From the NCBI RefSeq assembly GCF_001422245.1, contig NZ_LMMM01000018.1:365202-429201 (forward strand): a DNA stretch of 64,000 nucleotides, given 5' to 3'. This stretch comes from Rhizobium sp. Leaf262. GTDB lineage: Bacteria; Pseudomonadota; Alphaproteobacteria; Rhizobiales; Rhizobiaceae. Of this stretch, positions 1 through 7,823 are shown one piece after another. The notes below the pieces were generated by a model, which saw only the letters and a list, made by a program, of their open reading frames with translations, had not been told where the DNA came from and did not search any database. Both the position numbers and the translations under genes were made by a program. Every line of letters starts with the position of its first letter. Position 1 is the first letter of the stretch.

Positions 1-444
1 CGGCAGGGCAAACAGCACCTTGATATCGTAAGCTGCGAAGAATGGGCCGAGCAGGCCTTGCAAGCCATAAACGAAGAGATAGGCCACACCCGCCACGATG
101 GGCGAGATGGAGAAGGGAATTTCGATGAGGACGAGCAGAAAGCGCCTGCCCCGGAAATCGAATTTGGTAATCGCCCAAGCGGCGGCAATGCCGAAGGCGG
201 TGTTTACGGGAACGGCAATCAGCGCCGTGATCACTGTCAGCATAATGGCATGCCGCGTATCGGGGTGATTGATCGTCGCCGTGTAGGTCTTCCACCCTTG
301 AGAAAAGGCTTCGACGCCGATGATGAGCAGAGGCGCGACAACGAGCAAGGCACCGATAATCAGTACGAAGGCAATCAGCGAGCGACGCACCCAGGGGGCG
401 TCACCCACGCGTGGCGGCTTGCGACGGGAGGCATGAGCACTCAT
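1..444 (-). CDS. cysW: CysW, sulfate ABC transporter permease (partial, C-terminus outside window)
   Basis: Inner-membrane permease subunit of the sulfate/thiosulfate ABC importer. The first 148 codons are present; the gene runs off the left edge. It starts at the ATG at 444 (MSAHASRRKPPRV). A cytoplasmic head is followed by a hydrophobic helix (about residues 21-41), and later comes the stretch LIEIPFSISPIVAGVAYL, typical of CysW/CysT-type permeases. It lies 3 nt behind the cysT stop, so the two are translationally linked. The cysP-cysT-cysW order predicts cysA beyond the edge. No frameshift is seen in the visible part. Confidence 0.93.
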   Translation of the reverse strand, partial: MSAHASRRKPPRVGDAPWVRRSLIAFVLIIGALLVVAPLLIIGVEAFSQGWKTYTATINHPDTRHAIMLTVITALIAVPVNTAFGIAAAWAITKFDFRGRRFLLVLIEIPFSISPIVAGVAYLFVYGLQGLLGPFFAAYDIKVLFALP

Positions 445-447
445 CGG

Positions 448-1269
448 CTAGCTCCTCACGGTGTAGCGCAAGGCGCGTGTCTGGAGATAGTTGGTGACGG
501 CCAGCATGACGAAAGCCGTTATCAGCAGCACCGAAGCGATGGCTGCTGCGGCCTGATAATCATATTCCTCCAGCCGGATGAAGACGAGGAGCGAGGTGAT
601 TTCGGTCGAAAACGGCTGATTACCAGCGATGAAGATGATCGCGCCGAACTCGCCAAGGCTGCGGGCAAAGGAGAGCGACAGGCCCGCGAGAATGGCAGGC
701 ATCAGCAGCGGCAGAATGACCTTGCGGAAAATTTCCAGATCCGAGCCGCCCAGAGACTGCGCCGCCTCTTCCAGCGCAGGGTCCAGATCCTCCAGCACCG
801 GCTGCACTGTGCGCACGATGAAAGGCAGGCTGGTAAAGGCCATGGCGATGATAATGCCGAGTGGCGTATAGGCAACCTTGATACCGGCATGGGCAAGGAT
901 CGAGCCGAACCAGCCATTGCCGGTAAACAGGGCTGTCAGCGCAATACCGGCGACAGCCGTGGGCAGGGCGAAGGGAAGGTCAACGATAGCATCGACCAGA
1001 CGCCAGCCGGGAAAGCGGTAGCGCGTCAGCACCCATGCGAGCGCCAGGCCAAAGACGACGTTGAACAGCGTGGCCGCAAGGGCGCAGAGCACGGTGACGC
1101 GATAACTGGCGACGGCGCGTGGCGAAGAGATGATCGCCCAATATTCGGCAGGGCCAAGGCTGGCCGCCTTGAAAACAAGGGCGGCCAGCGGCAGGACGAC
1201 GATGATGCCGACATAAAGCAGGGTAACGCCGAGCGACAAGCGCAGCCCCGGCAAAACATTACGTCTCAA
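448..1269 (-). CDS. cysT: CysT (CysU), sulfate ABC transporter permease
   Basis: Second permease of the sulfate/thiosulfate importer, 273 aa, with about six membrane segments. The EAA-type loop that contacts the ATPase is visible (EEAAQSLGGSDLEIFRKVILP). The PFALPTAVAGIALT segment is characteristic of CysT. The start is a TTG at 1269: the reading frame is closed by a TAG 9 nt upstream and no ATG fits, while a GGGGAC Shine-Dalgarno sequence sits at good spacing. It is downstream of the binding-protein gene (73 nt gap with a hairpin) and 3 nt before cysW. Confidence 0.93.
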   Translation of the reverse strand: MRRNVLPGLRLSLGVTLLYVGIIVVLPLAALVFKAASLGPAEYWAIISSPRAVASYRVTVLCALAATLFNVVFGLALAWVLTRYRFPGWRLVDAIVDLPFALPTAVAGIALTALFTGNGWFGSILAHAGIKVAYTPLGIIIAMAFTSLPFIVRTVQPVLEDLDPALEEAAQSLGGSDLEIFRKVILPLLMPAILAGLSLSFARSLGEFGAIIFIAGNQPFSTEITSLLVFIRLEEYDYQAAAAIASVLLITAFVMLAVTNYLQTRALRYTVRS

Positions 1270-1292
1270 ACCCGTCCCCTATCATGGAAAAG

Positions 1293-1319
1293 CGACCCGG
1301 CGGGAGGCCCACCGGGTCG
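1293..1319 (-). other. Hairpin between cysP and cysT
   Basis: An 8-bp perfect inverted repeat (CGACCCGG / CCGGGTCG, 11-nt loop) lies in the 73-nt gap between the binding-protein stop and the permease start. No T-run follows. Hairpins after the binding-protein gene of ABC operons commonly stabilise the upstream message and lower permease expression; that role is inferred here. Confidence 0.5.
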
Positions 1320-1342
1320 ATGTCATCTCAATGATTTAACGA

Positions 1343-2329
1343 TTAGCGATTGCCGTAAAGCGTATCAAGCACGGCACCGGATGCGAAATGCTCTTTCTGG
1401 ATTTTGTCCCAGCCGCCGAAGGTGTCGGTAACGTTGACGAGGCGGATTTGCGGGAACTGGTCCTTGAACTCGGCGGCGACCTTTTCGTTGTGGACGCGGT
1501 GGCCGAACTGGGCAGCAATGCGCTGGCCTTCCTCGGTGTAGAGGAAATCCAGATAGGTCTTCGCCAGTGCGCGCGAACCGCGCTTGTCGACAACCTTGTC
1601 AACGACGGCGACCGGGAATTCCGCAAGAAGGCTGACGGAAGGAACGACGCTTTCGACCTTGTCCTTGCCGTACTGCTTGGCAATGCCGCGTGTTTCGGCC
1701 TCGAAGGTGATCAGCACGTCGCCGACTTCACGCTCCACGAAAGTCGTCGTAGCGGCGCGGCCTCCGGTGTCGAATACGGGCGTGTTGGCGAAGATTTTCT
1801 TGATGAAGTCCTGAACCTTGGCGTCATCGCCATTGAACTTTTCCTTCGCGTAGGCGGTCGCGGCCAGATAGGTGTAGCGCGCATTGCCTGACGTCTTCGG
1901 GTTCGGGAAAACGAGCTTCACGTCGTCACGCACCAGATCGTCCCAGTCCTTGATGTTCTTGGGGTTGCCGGCGCGCACGAGGAAGGATGGGAAGGAATAG
2001 AAAGGCGACGCATCATTGGCAAAATTCTTCTGCCAATCGGCGGAAACGAAGCCCTGCTTCACCAGAAAATCAATGTCGGTGACCTGATTGAAGGTCACGA
2101 CATCGGCCTCCAGACCTTCCACGATGGCGCGCGCCTGCTTGGACGTGCCCGCATGCGACTGATCGATGGTCACGCCCGGATGCGCCTTGACGAAGGCTTC
2201 GTTTTCGGCGGCGAACACCTCACGCGCCACGTCATAGGACGCGTTGAGAAGCGTTTTCGGCTCCTGCGCAAAGGCAGAGGTCGACAGAAGCGCTGCGACA
2301 GCAGCACCGATAAGCATGATCCGTTTCAT
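1343..2329 (-). CDS. cysP: Sulfate/thiosulfate-binding periplasmic protein
   Basis: Periplasmic binding protein of the sulfate ABC importer, 328 aa from the ATG at 2329. That start has a GGGGAA ribosome-binding site and gives a clean Sec signal peptide (MKRIMLIGAAVAALLSTSAFAQ, cleavage near residue 22). An in-frame GTG 12 nt upstream is less likely. Family landmarks include LLNASYDVAREVF, SHAGTSKQARAIVEGLEADVV and FPNPKTSGNARYTYLAA. Sequence alone does not separate Sbp from CysP; the position before cysT-cysW supports a sulfate or thiosulfate role. The 146 nt upstream to the next gene should hold the promoter; I see no clear riboswitch there. Confidence 0.92.
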   Translation of the reverse strand: MKRIMLIGAAVAALLSTSAFAQEPKTLLNASYDVAREVFAAENEAFVKAHPGVTIDQSHAGTSKQARAIVEGLEADVVTFNQVTDIDFLVKQGFVSADWQKNFANDASPFYSFPSFLVRAGNPKNIKDWDDLVRDDVKLVFPNPKTSGNARYTYLAATAYAKEKFNGDDAKVQDFIKKIFANTPVFDTGGRAATTTFVEREVGDVLITFEAETRGIAKQYGKDKVESVVPSVSLLAEFPVAVVDKVVDKRGSRALAKTYLDFLYTEEGQRIAAQFGHRVHNEKVAAEFKDQFPQIRLVNVTDTFGGWDKIQKEHFASGAVLDTLYGNR

Positions 2330-2475
2330 GGAATTCCCCACAGCAGCAAATTGTACTGCAAGATAGGGAAGCGGCGCTTACGAGGCGAGGAATGGTCCTA
2401 CGCATCGCAAGTCGATCTTAGAATGTTTTACCGCCGCGACAGTTCTATTCGAACATATGTTTCGCGCTCAAAAAA

Positions 2476-3549
2476 TCACAAGCGATGGCCACGAAAGAGC
2501 GGTGGCTCGGTGGGGACACAATAGCTATCAATTTCTTCATCGCTCACCTCGTCCAACGTGGCGGGGCTCCATTTCGGATTGCGATCCTTGTCGATAAGGG
2601 CAGCCCGCACCCCCTCGTAAAAATCATGATTGCGCAGCACTTCGCAACCAGCCGCGAACTCTCGTTCCAGACATTCGACAAGACCGGAACTGCCACGCCC
2701 CAACCGTAACAACCGCAAGGTCAGTTTCAGGCTCGTCGGTGACCGCAATTGCAGGGTCGAAAGCGTTTCCTTGGCGAAGCTGTCCTCAGCCGACACAAGT
2801 GCGTCGATGATCTCTTCAATCGTATCGAAGCCGAAAGCGGCGTCGATACGGCGCTGATGGGGGGCGAGGATACCATCGGCATCCGGCTTGCTTGAGAAGC
2901 TTTCGACCACCGCACCCACATCGGCGGCAAATGAGACGTCGGCAAGCGCATGCACAAGCTCCGGCAGACGCTGCGAGGCGACGTGATAATCAGCAAGTCC
3001 CGCATAGATCGCATCGGCTGCACCGATTTCACGGCCTGTGAGGCCCAGCCATGTCCCCGCCTCCCCGGGCGCTCTTGGCAGAAGCCATGTCGCGCCCACA
3101 TCCGGAAAGTAGCCGATGGCGGTTTCCGGCATGGCGAGGCGGGTCCGTTCGGTGACGATGCGATAGCGGCCATGGGCCGAGATACCCACACCGCCGCCCA
3201 TCACGATGCCGTCCATCAGCGCGACATAGGGTTTGGGATAGTGGGAGATCGTGTAGTTCAGCGGGAACTCTTCCCGCCAGAACCGGGTGCGATCTTCCGG
3301 GCTGGCGGATTTTGCCGCATAAATCTGTCGCACATCTCCACCCGCACACAGACCACGCTCACCCTCGCCCGAGAGGATGACGCAGGTTACATCAGAATTG
3401 CGTGCAAAAGCATCCAGCCCGGCCTTCATGCCGGATACCATCGCTTCGTTGAGACTGTTGATGGCCTTGGGCCTGTTGAGGCGGATAAGTCCGGCATGAC
3501 CCTGTGTTTGGATGATGACCTCATCACCCGGCAAGCCCTGCTGCATCAT
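2476..3549 (-). CDS. Enoyl-CoA hydratase/isomerase family; likely 3-hydroxyisobutyryl-CoA hydrolase
   Basis: Crotonase-fold protein of 357 aa. The start is the ATG at 3549 (MMQQGLPGDEV), preceded by GGAGGAG; the frame stays open about 267 nt further upstream but without family sequence. The oxyanion-hole region GLCAGGDVRQIYA and the following MDGIVMGGGVGISAHG are present. The long C-terminal half (AFGFDTIEEIIDAL, RSPTSLKLTLRLL) is typical of 3-hydroxyisobutyryl-CoA hydrolases (ECH_2 type), which release 3-hydroxyisobutyrate in valine breakdown. No other valine gene is adjacent, so the substrate is inferred from length and family. It is transcribed away from the DUF2934 gene. Confidence 0.85.
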   Translation of the reverse strand: MMQQGLPGDEVIIQTQGHAGLIRLNRPKAINSLNEAMVSGMKAGLDAFARNSDVTCVILSGEGERGLCAGGDVRQIYAAKSASPEDRTRFWREEFPLNYTISHYPKPYVALMDGIVMGGGVGISAHGRYRIVTERTRLAMPETAIGYFPDVGATWLLPRAPGEAGTWLGLTGREIGAADAIYAGLADYHVASQRLPELVHALADVSFAADVGAVVESFSSKPDADGILAPHQRRIDAAFGFDTIEEIIDALVSAEDSFAKETLSTLQLRSPTSLKLTLRLLRLGRGSSGLVECLEREFAAGCEVLRNHDFYEGVRAALIDKDRNPKWSPATLDEVSDEEIDSYCVPTEPPLFRGHRL

Positions 3550-3596
3550 GCTGCTCCTCCAAAACAATGCGCTGCAACAACAGTTTGAAGGTCGCG

Positions 3597-3621
3597 GGAA
3601 CTTCACGCAACATTTATCGTT
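3597..3621 (+). promoter_or_regulatory. Sigma-EcfG promoter upstream of the DUF2934 gene
   Basis: GGAAC (3597-3601), a 16-nt spacer, then CGTT (3618-3621). This exactly fits the alphaproteobacterial general stress response sigma factor consensus. Transcription would start near 3628, giving a leader of about 205 nt before the DUF2934 start. Confidence 0.72.
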
Positions 3622-3705
3622 CGGGATGCAACGATGAAGGCGATTGAGCGTTGAAATTGCTCGATAAACGGGAAAAGTCCGGTTCTTGCAGTGCAGCAAA
3701 TTAAC

Positions 3706-3735
3706 TTGACGGTCCTGCGAATCATGGCATGTAAT
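3706..3735 (+). promoter_or_regulatory. Possible housekeeping promoter of the DUF2934 gene
   Basis: TTGACG (3706-3711), an 18-nt spacer, then TGTAAT (3730-3735). This is a good match to a sigma-70 promoter and lies closer to the gene than the stress promoter. It would give a leader of about 90 nt. Confidence 0.4.
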
Positions 3736-3833
3736 GAGGTGGTGAAATACCGGCGCGCTATTCCGTTCAGCGTTGCAGCCGGCGCATGCAGACAGCCGTC
3801 CCTTGGCTGATGACATTCTAACGGGAGATAGAA

Positions 3834-4070
3834 ATGCCGGTTTCAGAAAATGATTGGATCAGCAAAAGAGCTTACACTTTATGGGAAAATGAAGGGCGTC
3901 CGCATGGGCGCGATTCCGACCACTGGGAGCAGGCCAAACACGAATATTCATTGTTGCAGAACTCGAAGGCGACCAAACCAGCGCACCGCAAAAAAGCAGA
4001 TGTGAAACTTGCTCTTGCCGCAGAGGCTGCAAAGCCGAAGGTACGACCCCGCAAAGCCGCAGCGAAGTAA
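3834..4070 (+). CDS. DUF2934 small protein
   Basis: 78-residue cytoplasmic protein. The N-terminal 40 residues carry the DUF2934 signature (ISKRAYTLWENEGRPHGRDSDHWEQA), a short helical module of unknown function common in Rhizobiales. The C-terminal tail is rich in Lys/Ala/Arg (KKADVKLALAAEAAKPK) and is probably disordered, possibly nucleic-acid binding. ATG at 3834 with GGGAGA upstream. A sigma-EcfG promoter 210 nt upstream suggests stress induction. It ends before a long bidirectional hairpin. Biochemical function unknown. Confidence 0.85.
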   Translation: MPVSENDWISKRAYTLWENEGRPHGRDSDHWEQAKHEYSLLQNSKATKPAHRKKADVKLALAAEAAKPKVRPRKAAAK

Positions 4071-4110
4071 ATGTTCTCCCAAATCATTTAGCTTCGACTG
4101 CAAGATACGG

Positions 4111-4179
4111 AAAAGCCCCGGGATGAACTGACCCTATCCGTTGAAAAACGTCTTGGGGTCAGGCACCAGCGGGGCTTTT
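4111..4179. terminator. Long bidirectional hairpin between convergent genes
   Basis: AAAAGCCCCG (4111-4120) pairs with CGGGGCTTTT (4170-4179). A second nested pair, TGACCC (4129-4134) with GGGTCA (4156-4161), lies inside. T-tracts occur on both strands, so it can terminate the DUF2934 gene and the spermidine operon. The nested second stem is unusual for a plain terminator. Confidence 0.65.
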
Positions 4180-4198
4180 CTATGCGTTTTTTCCGCAC

Positions 4199-5437
4199 TC
4201 AGAATGTCAGCGCGCGGTCGCCGTTTTCATCCTTGATACGGCTTGGCAAGCCGATGCGGTTCAGAATGTTGAGGAATGGCTGTGGTGGAAGTTCTTCCAC
4301 ATTCGCCATCTGCTTCACATCCCATTCGCCCGTCGCAATCAACATGGCGGCGGCGACAGGCGGAACGCCTGCGGTGTAGGAAATGCCCTGAGAGCCGACT
4401 TCTTCGTAAGCTTCCTTGTGGTCAGCCACGTTGTAGATGAAGACTTCGGTTTCCTTGCCGTCCTTGATGCCCTTGACGACATCGCCAATGCAGGTCTTGC
4501 CGACGTAATCAGGCGCCAGCGAAGACGGATCGGGCAGCACGGCCTTGACCACCTTCAGCGGCACGACTTCCAGACCTTCGGCTGTCTTGACCGGCTTTTC
4601 CGAGAGAAGACCGAGGTTCTTCAGCACAGTGAAGACGTTGATGTAGTGGTCGCCAAAGCCCATCCAGAAACGCACGTCTGCGCCGTCCATGTTCTTGGAC
4701 AGCGAATGCACTTCGTCATGGCCGGTCATATAGGCCTTCTGCTTGCCGACGACAGGCAGATCGAATTCCTGACCGACTTCGAACATCTGGTTCGTCTGCC
4801 ACTGGTTGTTCTGCCAGGAATAGACGACACCGGTGAACTCACGGAAGTTGATCTCGGGATCGAAATTGGTCGAGAACCAGCGGCCATGGCTGCCGGCATT
4901 GATATCGACGATATCGACCGAAGTCACCTTGTCGAAATATTCATCCTTGGCCAGACGCGCATAGGCGTTGACCACGCCCGGATCGAAGCCGACGCCAAGA
5001 ATGGCAGTAACACCCTTTTCCTTGCATTCGGCGGCACGCTGCCACTCGTAGTTTCCGTACCACGGCGGATTTTCGCAAATCTTGGTCGGATCCTCATGGA
5101 TCGCCGTATCCATATAGGCAACACCTGTGTCCATGCAGGCACGAAGAACGGACATGTTGACGAAGGCAGAACCCACATTGATGACGATCTGCACGCCGGT
5201 CTTCACGATCAAGGCTTTCGTCGCCTCGATGTCCATCGCGTCAAGCGCATGGGCCTCAAGCTTTACGTCTGTCTTGAGGCTCTTCTTTTCGCGTACGGAC
5301 TCGACAATCTTGCGGCACTTATCAACTGTGCGTGACGCAATATGAATGTCTCCCAATACATCGCTGTTCTGGGCGCACTTATGCGCCACGACCTGTGCTA
5401 CGCCACCGGCGCCGATGATGAGAACGTTCTTCTTCAT
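4199..5437 (-). CDS. Carboxynorspermidine/carboxyspermidine dehydrogenase (LYS1-like)
   Basis: 412-aa saccharopine-dehydrogenase-family oxidoreductase. It condenses aspartate beta-semialdehyde with putrescine (or diaminopropane) and reduces the Schiff base with NADPH, giving carboxyspermidine. The N-terminal Rossmann motif is IGAGGVAQVVAHK. Family landmarks are MDTAIHEDPTKICENPPWYG, GVGFDPGVVNAYA and INAGSHGRWFSTNF. It lies 48 nt behind the partner decarboxylase gene and is co-transcribed with it. In Agrobacterium this pathway replaces S-adenosylmethionine-dependent spermidine synthase. ATG at 5437 preceded by GGAGGC. Substrate chain length is inferred from the taxon, not from sequence. Confidence 0.92.
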   Translation of the reverse strand: MKKNVLIIGAGGVAQVVAHKCAQNSDVLGDIHIASRTVDKCRKIVESVREKKSLKTDVKLEAHALDAMDIEATKALIVKTGVQIVINVGSAFVNMSVLRACMDTGVAYMDTAIHEDPTKICENPPWYGNYEWQRAAECKEKGVTAILGVGFDPGVVNAYARLAKDEYFDKVTSVDIVDINAGSHGRWFSTNFDPEINFREFTGVVYSWQNNQWQTNQMFEVGQEFDLPVVGKQKAYMTGHDEVHSLSKNMDGADVRFWMGFGDHYINVFTVLKNLGLLSEKPVKTAEGLEVVPLKVVKAVLPDPSSLAPDYVGKTCIGDVVKGIKDGKETEVFIYNVADHKEAYEEVGSQGISYTAGVPPVAAAMLIATGEWDVKQMANVEELPPQPFLNILNRIGLPSRIKDENGDRALTF

Positions 5438-5485
5438 TTCAGGTGATGCCTCCTTTTCCCCGTAGGGGTGAGTTTGTGGATGTTG

Positions 5486-6583
5486 TTAAGACAAGCTCTG
5501 CTGAAAGTCAGCAAAGTCGAATTCACGAACGGCACGGACCGTGCCATCGAGTTCCTTGATGGCAATCGTCGGCATTTTCACGCCGTTGAACCAGTTTTTC
5601 TTGACCATGGTGTAACCGGCTGTGTCCTGGAAGGACACGCGGTCTCCCACCTTTAGTTCGTTCTCGAAACGGAACTCGCCAAACACATCGCCCGCGAGGC
5701 AAGACTTGCCGCAGACCATGTAGGGATGGTCACCCTCGTTGGGAGAGACCTTGGCCGTTTCGCGGTAGATCAGAAGATCGAGCAAATGCGCTTCGATGGA
5801 GCTGTCGACAATGGCGAGGTTCTTGCCGTTAAACAGCGTGTCGAGAACCGTCGTTTCCAAGGTCGTGCTCTTGGTAATCGAGGCCTCGCCGGGCTCCAGA
5901 TAGACCTGAACGCCGTATTTTTCCGAGAATTCCTTGAGGCGATCACAGAAGCGATCAACAGGGTAATCGTCACCGGTAAAGTGGATGCCACCGCCAAGGC
6001 TGACCCATTCCGCCCGCGACAGCAGCGTGCCGAAGCGCTCCTCGATCTGACCCAGCATGCGGTCGAACAGTTCGAAATCACCGTTTTCGCAATTGTTGTG
6101 GATCATGAAGCCGGAGATACGGTCCATGACGTTTTCGACCTTCGCCACATCCCATTCGCCCAGACGGCTGAAAGGACGGGCCGGATCGGCCAGATCAAAG
6201 GTGGACGAGGAAACCTGCGGGTTGAGGCGCAGACCGCGGGTAATGCCGGATGCCTTGTCAGCGAAGCGTTCCAGCTGGCCGATGGAATTGAAGATGATCT
6301 TGTCCGCGTTGGAGATGACCTCTTCGATCTCGTAATCGGCATAGGCCACGCTATAGGCATGCGTCTCGCCGCCGAATTTTTCGCGACCCAGACGCACTTC
6401 GTAAAGCGACGACGATGTCGTGCCATCCATATATTGCGACATGAAATCGAACACCGACCAAGTGGCAAAGCACTTCAAGGCCAGAAGAGCCTTCGCGCCG
6501 GATTTTTCGCGCACATAGGCAATCTTCTCCATGTTGCGAAGAAGCTTGGTCTTGTCGATGAGATAGTATGGCGTCTGAAGCAT
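5486..6583 (-). CDS. nspC: Carboxynorspermidine/carboxyspermidine decarboxylase
   Basis: 365-aa PLP-dependent decarboxylase of the alanine-racemase fold (fold type III), which decarboxylates carboxyspermidine to spermidine. The PLP lysine is in LLALKCFATW (about residue 38). The glycine-rich phosphate-binding segment is WVSLGGGIHFTGDDYP. The second-subunit catalytic cysteine region is VCGKSCLAGDVFGEF (around residue 290). It is the first gene of the operon with the dehydrogenase. The divergent side holds the stress-controlled membrane operon, with 229 nt of intergenic DNA before the next gene. Confidence 0.93.
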   Translation of the reverse strand: MLQTPYYLIDKTKLLRNMEKIAYVREKSGAKALLALKCFATWSVFDFMSQYMDGTTSSSLYEVRLGREKFGGETHAYSVAYADYEIEEVISNADKIIFNSIGQLERFADKASGITRGLRLNPQVSSSTFDLADPARPFSRLGEWDVAKVENVMDRISGFMIHNNCENGDFELFDRMLGQIEERFGTLLSRAEWVSLGGGIHFTGDDYPVDRFCDRLKEFSEKYGVQVYLEPGEASITKSTTLETTVLDTLFNGKNLAIVDSSIEAHLLDLLIYRETAKVSPNEGDHPYMVCGKSCLAGDVFGEFRFENELKVGDRVSFQDTAGYTMVKKNWFNGVKMPTIAIKELDGTVRAVREFDFADFQQSLS

Positions 6584-6717
6584 TGGCGGATCACATGTTG
6601 ATGGAAGTCAAAGACGGGTCTGATTGACGGGCCTTATATGATGCTTGTGACAGGAAAACAAACCCGCAGCACAGATTCTGCACCAATTGCCTTTTTTCGA
6701 CATGCCGCCATGGCGAA

Positions 6718-6742
6718 GGAACAAAAGCCAACAACAGACGTT
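6718..6742 (+). promoter_or_regulatory. Sigma-EcfG promoter of the small membrane-protein operon
   Basis: GGAAC (6718-6722), a 16-nt spacer, then CGTT (6739-6742), an exact consensus. Transcription should start near 6749, about 65 nt before the 25-codon gene. The only genes downstream in this orientation before galE are the 25-residue peptide, the DUF883 protein and the holin-like protein. Confidence 0.78.
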
Positions 6743-6812
6743 TTGAAATTACGCGTGAGCCGTGAAAAGGTTCGAAGCGGAACCAGACCGAAACGACAAT
6801 GGAGGGCGGGAC

Positions 6813-6890
6813 ATGAGAGGCATAATGCTGTGGGCCATCGGTATCCCGCTACCTGTCATCCTCATTCTTTATTTCCTCGGTTATCTCTGA
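6813..6890 (+). CDS. 25-residue single-span membrane peptide
   Basis: Open frame ATG 6813 to TGA 6890 encoding MRGIMLWAIGIPLPVILILY plus FLGYL. The start is preceded by GGAGGGCGGG, a strong ribosome-binding site. Nearly the whole peptide is one hydrophobic helix, interrupted by IPLP. It follows a sigma-EcfG promoter and is 37 nt before the DUF883 gene, so it probably belongs to the same stress operon. Similar very short membrane peptides beginning MRGI..W occur in Rhizobiales from memory. Function unknown. It is easily missed by gene finders because of its length. Confidence 0.62.
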   Translation: MRGIMLWAIGIPLPVILILYFLGYL

Positions 6891-6927
6891 CACGGCGTTT
6901 GACCAAAATTCTAGAAAAGGAAACATC

Positions 6928-7269
6928 ATGGCGACGGTTCGCAACGTAGAAGACGAAGTACGCAAGACCATCGACAACGCAGATACGGCGGAAGTATCCG
7001 CTCAACTCGCGCAGTTGCGGGAAGACCTCGCCAACCTGGCCAGTAGCGTCAAGGCGCTTGGCGCAGGCGTATCGTCCGAAGTAAAGGCACGCGCCAGCCG
7101 CGTTGCAGACGACGCGATCGCTGCCGGTGAAGAGACGGTCGACAACGTTCGCCACGAAATCCAGTCCATTAACGACAATCTTGCTTATCAGGTGCAGAAG
7201 AACCCTCTTCAGGCACTCGGTATCGCGGCCGCGGCAGGCTTCCTTATCGCCATCGTCACACGGCGCTAA
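6928..7269 (+). CDS. DUF883 (ElaB/YqjD-type) membrane-anchored protein
   Basis: 113 aa. A long acidic/helical N-terminal part with a heptad pattern (AQLREDLANLASSVKALGAG) is followed by QKNPLQALGIAAAAGFLIAI, a C-terminal membrane anchor ending in TRR. This is the DUF883 layout. Escherichia coli YqjD and ElaB are tail-anchored ribosome-associated proteins made under stress. The start at 6928 has AAGGAA upstream. It lies between the 25-residue peptide and the holin-like gene under an exact sigma-EcfG promoter, so stress induction is likely. Confidence 0.88.
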   Translation: MATVRNVEDEVRKTIDNADTAEVSAQLAQLREDLANLASSVKALGAGVSSEVKARASRVADDAIAAGEETVDNVRHEIQSINDNLAYQVQKNPLQALGIAAAAGFLIAIVTRR

Positions 7270-7278
7270 GGCAGCACC

Positions 7279-7698
7279 ATGATTGAAGCGCTGCTGCTCT
7301 ACATCGCAGACACCCAGCGAGAGGGTCAACTCGTCACACGCCGCATAAAAACCAAGGCTCTGCTCTGGAGCCTTGCAGGCGTGTTCTTCGCTATTGCCTT
7401 CATCGCGGCATTGATTGGCGGTTCGATCTATCTTGCCAAGGAACTGGGTGCGGGCCCGGCGGCGCTGGTGATTGCAGGCGCTTCGTTTCTGCTGGGCGTC
7501 ATCATGCTCATCAGCCTGGCGATCATGCGCAGACCCCGTGTCTACGCAACGCGCCCTGTTCTGCCGCTGGCGGCTGCACCCATCGCCGCACAGGCGATGA
7601 TTGGAGGCGTGATCGGCAAGAGGCCGTTTACCTCGCTTCTGACAGCAATGGCGATTGGCTTCATCGCCACCCGAACATCGCTGAAGAAAAAGAAGTAA
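7279..7698 (+). CDS. Phage-holin-like / YqjE-type membrane protein
   Basis: 139 aa with two strong membrane helices (WSLAGVFFAIAFIAALIGG and AALVIAGASFLLGVIMLISL, about residues 30-80). A weaker third follows, then a basic tail ending KKKK. The arrangement matches the holin superfamily III/YqjE group, which in E. coli is encoded next to YqjD. It starts 9 nt after the DUF883 stop. There is no lysis gene nearby, so a role in envelope stress is more likely than phage lysis. Confidence 0.75.
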   Translation: MIEALLLYIADTQREGQLVTRRIKTKALLWSLAGVFFAIAFIAALIGGSIYLAKELGAGPAALVIAGASFLLGVIMLISLAIMRRPRVYATRPVLPLAAAPIAAQAMIGGVIGKRPFTSLLTAMAIGFIATRTSLKKKK

Positions 7699-7708
7699 TG
7701 TCCCGGAG

Positions 7709-7740
7709 AGCCGCTTCCATCAGGACGCGGCTTTCTTTTC
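7709..7740 (+). terminator. Intrinsic terminator after the stress membrane operon
   Basis: AGCCGC (7709-7714) pairs with GCGGCT (7727-7732), followed by TTCTTTTC. It is a short but well-placed terminator just after the holin-like gene and before galE. Confidence 0.6.
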
Positions 7741-7823
7741 ATCCGCGATAAATTCTCGCTGCCCTTCTTCCACCAAAATGATACGCAGTCTCCCGACACA
7801 TCTGTAAATGGAGAGATTGCTGG

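Noticed and set aside
58..1431. 457-codon open frame on the plus strand opposite the sulfate permeases
   Set aside because: It is antisense to clear CysT/CysW coding sequence, has low-complexity charged composition and no family resemblance; a GC-bias artefact.
2330..2475. Possible SAM or other sulfur riboswitch before the sulfate-binding protein
   Set aside because: No conserved aptamer segments could be identified in the 146 nt.
6779..6805. Second GGAAC near 6779-6785 as another stress promoter
   Set aside because: No CGTT-like -10 element follows at 16-17 nt.
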